DNA of 12,211 bases, from assembly GCA_029257755.1 (NCBI GenBank), contig JARIAP010000130.1, forward strand, positions 1 to 12,211. The letters are read 5' to 3'. This document shows positions 7,842 to 12,211 of this stretch, one piece after another (within the stretch, counting starts at the first letter, position 1; each line of letters starts with the position of its first letter). The notes beneath the pieces are model-generated. The model had not been told where the DNA came from. It ran no database searches and worked only from the letters and a program-made list of their open reading frames with translations. This DNA comes from Helicobacter sp. (GTDB lineage: Bacteria; Campylobacterota; Campylobacteria; Campylobacterales; Helicobacteraceae). The position numbers and the translations under genes are program-made.

Positions 7842-7850
7842 AGTATAGCA
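7842..7850 (-). promoter_or_regulatory. Extended -10 for the small ORF, 82-residue gene and dapE
   Basis: The minus strand reads TGCTATACT, with a T/A-rich tract just upstream (TTTTTTTATTTA), the pattern expected of a main Helicobacter promoter. The start would be near 7835, giving a leader of about 54 bases to the 45-codon ORF. In that leader TTATCT (7812-7817) can pair with AGATAA (7792-7797), which touches the Shine-Dalgarno and might limit translation. Confidence 0.52.
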
Positions 7851-8013
7851 TAAATAAAAAAATCATATAATTTTATATTATAAATTATAATTAAAATAAT
7901 TAAATTAAATATAGTTATTTATTTATTGTTTAATAAGAATCTAATTAAAAAATAATTTTTATATATTATTTTAATGTTATTAAATTTCATTAAGTAGCAT
8001 TTATTAAAAACTA

Positions 8014-8022
8014 TGCTAAAAT
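8014..8022 (+). promoter_or_regulatory. Extended -10 of the pssA operon
   Basis: TGCTAAAAT, preceded by TA, is an extended -10 with five of six matches to TATAAT. The start would be near 8029, about 37 bases before the pssA ATG. A 22-base A/T palindrome (8017-8038) overlaps the -10 and the start site. Confidence 0.48.
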
Positions 8023-8038
8023 AAAAGATTTTATTTTA
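8017..8038. repeat. 22-base A/T palindrome over the pssA promoter
   Basis: TAAAATAAAA (8017-8026) and TTTTATTTTA (8029-8038) are exact reverse complements around a two-base GA centre. It covers the -10 hexamer and predicted start, a good place for a repressor operator. All paired bases are A or T, so chance is a real possibility in this DNA. Confidence 0.35.
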
Positions 8039-8065
8039 AATTCTAATTACTTAGGAGCAATAATT

Positions 8066-8860
8066 ATGAAACTAAATCCAAGATATATTTTACCAAATTT
8101 ATTTACAGCAGCAAGTATTTTCTTGGGTATAATGGCAATTTTTATGGCACACAGGGGATTGTTGTATGATGATTCTAAGGCATTTACCACTGCTTGTTGG
8201 TATATATTGTTTTCAATGGTTTTAGATGGACTTGATGGAAGAGTAGCAAGACTTACAAATACTGCTAGTAAATTCGGCGTTGAGTTTGATTCTTTAGCAG
8301 ATATTGTTGCATTTGGTGTAGCACCAGCGGTATTGCTTTATTTTTATGTTGGGCATGAATATGGTAGATATGGAATAGCAATAAGTGGATTATTTGTTGT
8401 GCTTGGTGCAATTCGTTTAGCAAGATTCAATATAACAACAAATGTAGAAACAAACTCTTTTATAGGGTTGCCAATACCTTCAGCTGCTGCTATTTTGTGT
8501 CTATGGATTTTAGTAACAGAATACAAAAAAGTTAGTTTTTTTGGATTTTTAGATTTTTTACACAACAATACATATATGTTTTTGATTTTAGCATTTTTTG
8601 CTTCAATTCTTATGGTTAGCAACATAAGGTATCCTAGTTTTAAAAAAGTTCAATGGAATCTTAAATACTTTATTTTGTTGCTTATATTATTAACTTTTGT
8701 TATAGCACAACCATCTCTAACTCTTTGTATTTTGCTTAGTATTTATATCATATATGGGGTTTTACGATGGCTTTTCATAATAATATTTAGAGTTCCACAA
8801 AAGAAAAAAAATGAGGATATAAGTATCATAGAGAATAGTAATGATAAAACAAAAGAATAA
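8066..8860 (+). CDS. pssA: CDP-diacylglycerol-serine O-phosphatidyltransferase
   Basis: This is an inner-membrane enzyme that joins CDP-diacylglycerol and L-serine to give phosphatidylserine and CMP, the step before phosphatidylethanolamine. The CDP-alcohol phosphatidyltransferase signature is complete: D57-G58, A61-R62, G71, D75 and D79, spaced as in DGx2ARx8Gx3Dx3D. The N-terminus (NPRYILPNLFTAASIFLGIMA) and the SNIRYPSFKK motif at 185-194 are typical of the type II, membrane-embedded PssA group. About six to eight membrane segments are visible, among them 10-27, 42-55, 79-95, 103-117, 137-151, 170-185, 199-214 and 217-240. A hydrophilic charged tail (244-264) is longer than I would expect for this family (H. 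pylori PssA is about 237 residues), and its last codons overlap the next gene. RBS TTAGGAG, nine bases from ATG. It is first in an operon with the MATE gene. Confidence 0.93.
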   Translation: MKLNPRYILPNLFTAASIFLGIMAIFMAHRGLLYDDSKAFTTACWYILFSMVLDGLDGRVARLTNTASKFGVEFDSLADIVAFGVAPAVLLYFYVGHEYGRYGIAISGLFVVLGAIRLARFNITTNVETNSFIGLPIPSAAAILCLWILVTEYKKVSFFGFLDFLHNNTYMFLILAFFASILMVSNIRYPSFKKVQWNLKYFILLLILLTFVIAQPSLTLCILLSIYIIYGVLRWLFIIIFRVPQKKKNEDISIIENSNDKTKE

Positions 8861-10280
8861 TATTGATCTAGCAAACGATAGTATCCCAAAACTATTTTTT
8901 ACCTACTTTATACCAATGCTTCTTTCCATGCTTGCTATGGTAAGCTATGTTACTGCTGATGGAATCTTTGTTAATAAAAAACTTGGTGATGATGCCATGA
9001 AAGCAATAGCTATTGTTTGGCCCATATTTCCTGCCACTATGGCTTGTTCTTTAATGTTTGCAATTGGTGGAGCAAGTTTAGTTAGCTACTATTTAGCAAA
9101 AGAAAAAGCACATATAGCAAGAATAATTTTTAGTAGCATATGCTATATTTTATTTCCTTTATCTCTAATAATTGGAATTCTTGGATATATTAACGCAGAG
9201 TTAGTGATTAATTTTTTCATTAAAGATGCTTCAATAAATATCCATAAAATGGCAACAGAATATTTACAAGGTATTTGTGTTGGACTTTTTGGCATTATCT
9301 TACATCCTGTTTTAGATTATTGTGTAATCAATGATAAAAGACCTAAATTTGCAATGTTTGCAATGCTTGTAGGTGCTAACTTAAATCTTGTATTTAACTA
9401 TTTATTTCTGTATGTATTAGAGTTTGGAATAATAGGAAGTGCCTTTGCTACTACACTTGCACATATAATTGGCTCTTTAATATTATTTTGGCATTATGTA
9501 GAAACAAAATATAGAATATTATTACTATCTTTTTTTAATAAAAATCTTGCTTACAAAATACAAAATAAATTATCCTATATATTAAATAAACAAGGTGATT
9601 TATATTTTGTGTTAAATTTTAAAATAAGTTTTATAGCAAAAGCAATTAAAGTTGGTTCTCCATACGCTGCTAGTGAAATAAGCGTTGGTATTGTAATGTG
9701 GCTTTACAATCAAATTTTGAAAGATATAGGTGGGGAAGATGCATTAGCTATATATAGCTGTTTATTGTATTCTGGATTTAACTTTTTTACAATATTACTT
9801 GCATTATCAGAATCAATTCAACCAATAGCTAGTTTTAATTATGGTATACATAATTTTATACGCCTCAAGAAAATTTTACATTTTTATATATATGTTACAA
9901 TTTTTTCATCAATTGCAATTTACATGTTATTTTTTGTATTTAATGATTTTATTGTTTCATTATACCTTAAGGATATAAATTTAAAAACACAGAGTATAAA
10001 AGCATTAAATATATATTTTATAGGCTTTGTATTTCTAGGATTAAGCATACTTATTGCGTTATATTTACAAGCTCTTCAAAGAGCTTTGGCTTCTATGATT
10101 GTAACATTATCTTATACGATTATTTTTATAATCATTTTACTACCACTTTTAACCAAATATTATAGCTTAAAAGGTGCATGGATAGCATATCCATTATCTC
10201 AATTATGTGCTTTATTTGTAAGTTTTATAGTTTTATATATAACAATCAAAAATGGTCTTTATGAGAAATCAAAAAAATAA
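8841..10280 (+). CDS. MATE family efflux transporter
   Basis: This is a 12-helix inner-membrane antiporter of the multidrug and toxic compound extrusion family, which exports cationic drugs or metabolites using Na+ or H+ gradients. In 479 residues the two homologous halves show family marks: IPMLLSMLAMVSYVTADGIF near 24-43, GANLNLVFNYLFLYVLEFGI at 178-197 followed by GSAFATTLAHIIG, and in the second half SESIQPIASFNYGIHNFIR at 323-341. The overall pattern resembles the DinF/MepA-like branch. The link between the halves (about 223-268) is long and charged, making it slightly longer than usual (about 450). The ATG lies 20 bases inside the end of pssA, with only a weak GAGA-type RBS, so translational coupling to pssA is likely. 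The substrate cannot be read from sequence. Confidence 0.9.
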   Translation: MIKQKNNIDLANDSIPKLFFTYFIPMLLSMLAMVSYVTADGIFVNKKLGDDAMKAIAIVWPIFPATMACSLMFAIGGASLVSYYLAKEKAHIARIIFSSICYILFPLSLIIGILGYINAELVINFFIKDASINIHKMATEYLQGICVGLFGIILHPVLDYCVINDKRPKFAMFAMLVGANLNLVFNYLFLYVLEFGIIGSAFATTLAHIIGSLILFWHYVETKYRILLLSFFNKNLAYKIQNKLSYILNKQGDLYFVLNFKISFIAKAIKVGSPYAASEISVGIVMWLYNQILKDIGGEDALAIYSCLLYSGFNFFTILLALSESIQPIASFNYGIHNFIRLKKILHFYIYVTIFSSIAIYMLFFVFNDFIVSLYLKDINLKTQSIKALNIYFIGFVFLGLSILIALYLQALQRALASMIVTLSYTIIFIIILLPLLTKYYSLKGAWIAYPLSQLCALFVSFIVLYITIKNGLYEKSKK

Positions 10281-10338
10281 AACTTCAAATAAAAAACATA
10301 GTAGTTTTATATATTTTAATATATTTTATTAATCAATA

Positions 10339-10347
10339 TGGTAAAAT
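10339..10347 (+). promoter_or_regulatory. Possible extended -10 before the 115-residue gene
   Basis: TGGTAAAAT would start transcription near 10354, right at the AAGGAG ribosome binding site (10354-10359). That is unusually close, so either the start is a little earlier or this is a chance match. The gap after the MATE gene is only 84 bases, and read-through from pssA is also possible. Confidence 0.28.
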
Positions 10348-10364
10348 AACAATAAGGAGTTAGT

Positions 10365-10712
10365 ATGAATTTTTACATTGTTGCATTAAAAAATATAGGA
10401 AATATTTTTATTAAATATTTCATAAAGCATCCAATAGTATTTTCAAAAATTGCAAAAATTGGGTTAGATTTAAAGCCTAGCATAAATAATTTAAATGAAA
10501 AAGATTTAAAAATAAAAACAGAATCTACAATAAACATAATTGAAGCAATAGTAAGGTTTAAAAATGAAAATCCAAATGACTTTGATATTGTGTTTAATAT
10601 TTTAGAAGATATACTAAAAGATTATAAAAATAATCCAAAGACAAAAGAAGCAATTATGTCAATTTTAGATAAAATCAATCAAGAAGAAAACAATAAACAG
10701 CTTAAATTATAA
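10365..10712 (+). CDS. Unknown 115-residue helical protein before the ABC-2 permease
   Basis: I do not recognise this family. The 115 residues start MNFYIVALKNIGNIFIKYFI. The first 35 residues form a hydrophobic-basic amphipathic stretch that could lie along the membrane but has no clear transmembrane helix. The rest is hydrophilic and helical, with acidic and lysine residues alternating (FDIVFNILEDILKDYKNNPK at 73-92, then AIMSILDKINQEENN at 95-109). There are no cysteines and no metal or nucleotide motif. The RBS is very good (AAGGAG, five bases before ATG). The stop is 16 bases before the permease gene, so the two are almost certainly co-transcribed. An accessory or regulator for the permease is a guess based only on that neighbourhood. 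Confidence 0.7.
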   Translation: MNFYIVALKNIGNIFIKYFIKHPIVFSKIAKIGLDLKPSINNLNEKDLKIKTESTINIIEAIVRFKNENPNDFDIVFNILEDILKDYKNNPKTKEAIMSILDKINQEENNKQLKL

Positions 10713-10728
10713 TAACAAGAGATACAAT

Positions 10729-11877
10729 ATGACTTTTTTAGAGATTATAATTAAAGAGTTTCGTTCTGTATTTAGCAACATAACAATTATTTTTGTTGTT
10801 TTTGTTGGTTCTTTATTATATGCTTTTCTTTATCCAACACCATATTATGCTGATATAGTTAGAAAACAAAAAATTGTAGTGCTTGATTTAGATAACACTT
10901 TACTTTCAAGAGATTTTATATTCCTTGCTAATGCTAGTCAAAATCTTGAAGTAAGTTATATAGTTAATTCCCCAAAAGTAGCAAAAGATTTGCTTGAAAA
11001 AAATGAAGTATATGGACAATTAAATATACCAAAAGGTTTTGAGAGAAATATACATAAGGGTGTGCCAACAACTCTTTTGTATCGTGCAAATGCTTCATAT
11101 TTTTTAATCTATGGGACTATAATTGAAGGATTAAATGAATTAGGAAATTATTTTAGCAATAAAGTAAAACTTCAAGCAAAGGCAACACTTGGGGAGATGA
11201 ATATAGGAGAAAATACTTCCTTAGTAAAATTTGATTCTATACCACTATTCAATCCATCTGTTGGATATATAAATTATGCACTTGCAGCAATACTTGTTTT
11301 TATACTTCATCAAACTCTTATTATAGGTGTTATGATTCTATGTGCAACACAAAATATAGCAAATAAAGATAATCAAAAACATTATTTCAACACAGAATCA
11401 CTATTTTATGTCCTTATTGCAAGAATAGTTGTATTTAGTGCTATATATATTATTTTATTTGCTATTTATTTTGGTGTGTTTTTTAAAATTTATGGAATCC
11501 ATACAACAGCAAATCCATTTGATTTTTGGTTTTTTGCGATTATGTTTATAGTGTCTTGCGTATCTTTTGGAATGTTTCTAGGCACTTTTATGTTTAATAC
11601 TGCTTTACCAACACAAATTATACTTATGTCTTCATTACCTCTTATATTCATGATGGGTTTTATATACCCAACTATGCTTTTACCAGATATTTTACAATTA
11701 TTTGTAAAATTAATTCCTGCATATTATGGAATCAATGGCTTTATAAGACTTAATCAAATGGGTGATAGTTTGCATAATATAATGTCTAATTTCTATTCAC
11801 TTTTTGCAATTTTTATAACTTGCTTTGTTTTAAGCTACATAAGATTTAAAAAAAGATATAAGAATAAGTTTTTATGA
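10729..11877 (+). CDS. ABC-2 type transporter permease
   Basis: This is an inner-membrane permease of the ABC2_membrane_3 type (YhhJ/YbhR-like; H. pylori HP1486/HP1487 are remembered relatives, not checked). In 382 residues: cytoplasmic FLEIIIKEFRSVF, TM1 about 17-35, a large periplasmic domain about 36-180, then TM helices near 182-205, 227-252, 267-290, 294-315 and 353-371. The conserved end is visible as GFIYPTMLLPDILQL at 310-324 and IPAYYGINGFIRL at 329-341. Such permeases usually work with an ATPase and a HlyD-type membrane-fusion protein. Neither is in this window, and the upstream genes are a MATE transporter and a 115-residue unknown, so the partners must lie elsewhere or be absent. 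RBS AAGAGA, weak to fair. The stop TGA lies inside a strong hairpin. Confidence 0.9.
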   Translation: MTFLEIIIKEFRSVFSNITIIFVVFVGSLLYAFLYPTPYYADIVRKQKIVVLDLDNTLLSRDFIFLANASQNLEVSYIVNSPKVAKDLLEKNEVYGQLNIPKGFERNIHKGVPTTLLYRANASYFLIYGTIIEGLNELGNYFSNKVKLQAKATLGEMNIGENTSLVKFDSIPLFNPSVGYINYALAAILVFILHQTLIIGVMILCATQNIANKDNQKHYFNTESLFYVLIARIVVFSAIYIILFAIYFGVFFKIYGIHTTANPFDFWFFAIMFIVSCVSFGMFLGTFMFNTALPTQIILMSSLPLIFMMGFIYPTMLLPDILQLFVKLIPAYYGINGFIRLNQMGDSLHNIMSNFYSLFAIFITCFVLSYIRFKKRYKNKFL

Positions 11878-11907
11878 AAAATAAAGGTTATTTCATAAAA
11901 ACTTATT
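11863..11907 (+). terminator. Hairpin terminator at the end of the ABC-2 permease gene
   Basis: AATAAGTTTTTATGAAA (11863-11879) pairs perfectly with TTTCATAAAAACTTATT (11891-11907), giving 17 base pairs with an 11-base loop. Two more pairs, G-U and A-U, can be added outside. The stem includes the last four codons and stop of the permease gene. The trailing sequence (TTAAGGTTCTTTAATC) is only moderately T-rich, while the opposite strand has a T7 run soon after the stem, so it may act in both directions or protect the mRNA 3' end. It is by far the longest perfect stem in the window. Confidence 0.6.
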
Positions 11908-12211
11908 TTAAGGTTCTTTAATCATATAGTTGGTAATTTTGTCTTTTACTTTTTAACATATTTTTTTATATAGTACATAATTAATCTAGCTTTTTGGAAA
12001 GTCTTTTTCATATATTATTTGATTTGTTATGACACTCTATTTCTATTTTTTTGTGTTTCTTTTAAAATCTATATTTATTTTGAGATTTGGTGCAATAAAA
12101 ATTAGTATTATATAAACAATGTTATTTTATTTATTAAAAAACATATCTTTTATTTTTTAATTCCATAATAATTCTTAGTTTTTATGTAATAGGTAATTAT
12201 TATATCTTTTG
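11908..12211. other. T-rich sequence without an intact gene
   Basis: The plus strand is strongly T-rich and all six frames are interrupted. A start ATG overlapping the permease stop (ATGA at 11874-11877) opens a frame of only 15 codons (MKNKGYFIKTYFKVL). One frame over, 11899-12100 is interrupted only by a TAG near 11971, and the encoded residues are mostly Phe, Ile and Tyr, as any T-rich strand would give. It may be a decayed gene or simply T-rich spacer. No RNA gene, promoter or partial downstream gene is clear. Confidence 0.5.

Larger units (their letters stand above)
7782..8065. other. Divergent intergenic region between the dapE operon and pssA
   Basis: This AT-rich gap of 284 bases holds the leader and promoter of the minus-strand operon (7782-7850), about 160 bases of A/T-rich sequence with no recognisable structure (7851-8010, including one AGAATCT at 7936), and then the pssA promoter, palindrome and RBS (8012-8065). 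No RNA gene or further ORF with a ribosome binding site was seen. Confidence 0.6.

Noticed and set aside
8344..8625. A 93-codon minus-strand frame inside pssA
   Set aside because: It overlaps well-conserved pssA coding sequence completely and has no support of its own.

Overview
The window is very AT-rich (roughly a quarter G+C by eye). It looks like chromosomal DNA of a Campylobacterota species, most likely a Helicobacter. The pointers are the YebC protein that starts [16 protein letters not shown], a chemoreceptor with the epsilonproteobacterial tandem HAMP-like region, a DapE with a Helicobacter-type insertion, and promoters that consist of an extended -10 (TGnTAnnnT) with no visible -35. 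The genus is inferred from these features and from remembered family members, not from a search.

Layout, left to right. Positions 1-132 are the unidentified 3' end of a plus-strand gene. Positions 133-673 hold no convincing gene. A full-length chemoreceptor lies at 674-2737 (minus). After a 320-base AT-rich gap that carries a 12-bp inverted repeat comes a TtcA-type tRNA 2-thiolation enzyme (3058-3870, plus). It converges on a two-gene minus-strand operon, yebC then rimO (5935 to 3915). Next is a minus-strand operon that reads from about 7835 down to 6171: a newly noticed 45-codon membrane-peptide ORF with a perfect Shine-Dalgarno (7644-7781), an 82-residue unknown protein (7408-7656) and dapE (6171-7382). 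On the plus strand follow pssA (8066-8860), overlapped by 20 bases by a MATE-family transporter (8841-10280), a 115-residue unknown (10365-10712) and an ABC-2 type permease (10729-11877). The permease ends inside a 17-bp perfect hairpin. The last 300 bases are T-rich and hold no intact gene.

Functions that go together: TtcA, YebC and RimO all act on translation (tRNA thiolation, relief of stalled ribosomes, methylthiolation of ribosomal protein S12), although ttcA is on the opposite strand. DapE makes meso-diaminopimelate and lysine for the cell wall, and PssA makes phosphatidylserine, the precursor of phosphatidylethanolamine. The MATE and ABC-2 proteins are membrane transporters with unknown substrates. 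No ATPase or HlyD-type partner for the ABC-2 permease is present in the window.

Most of the window is ordinary housekeeping sequence. The points most worth following are the small ORF in front of the 82-residue gene and dapE (strong promoter, perfect SD, a -10-like site on the opposite strand), the excess of the palindrome-like heptamer AGA(A/T)TCT (17 copies counted by eye), a His in place of the near-invariant Asn at the signalling tip of the chemoreceptor, and inverted repeats at two promoter regions. No mobile element, CRISPR array, tRNA or rRNA gene was seen.
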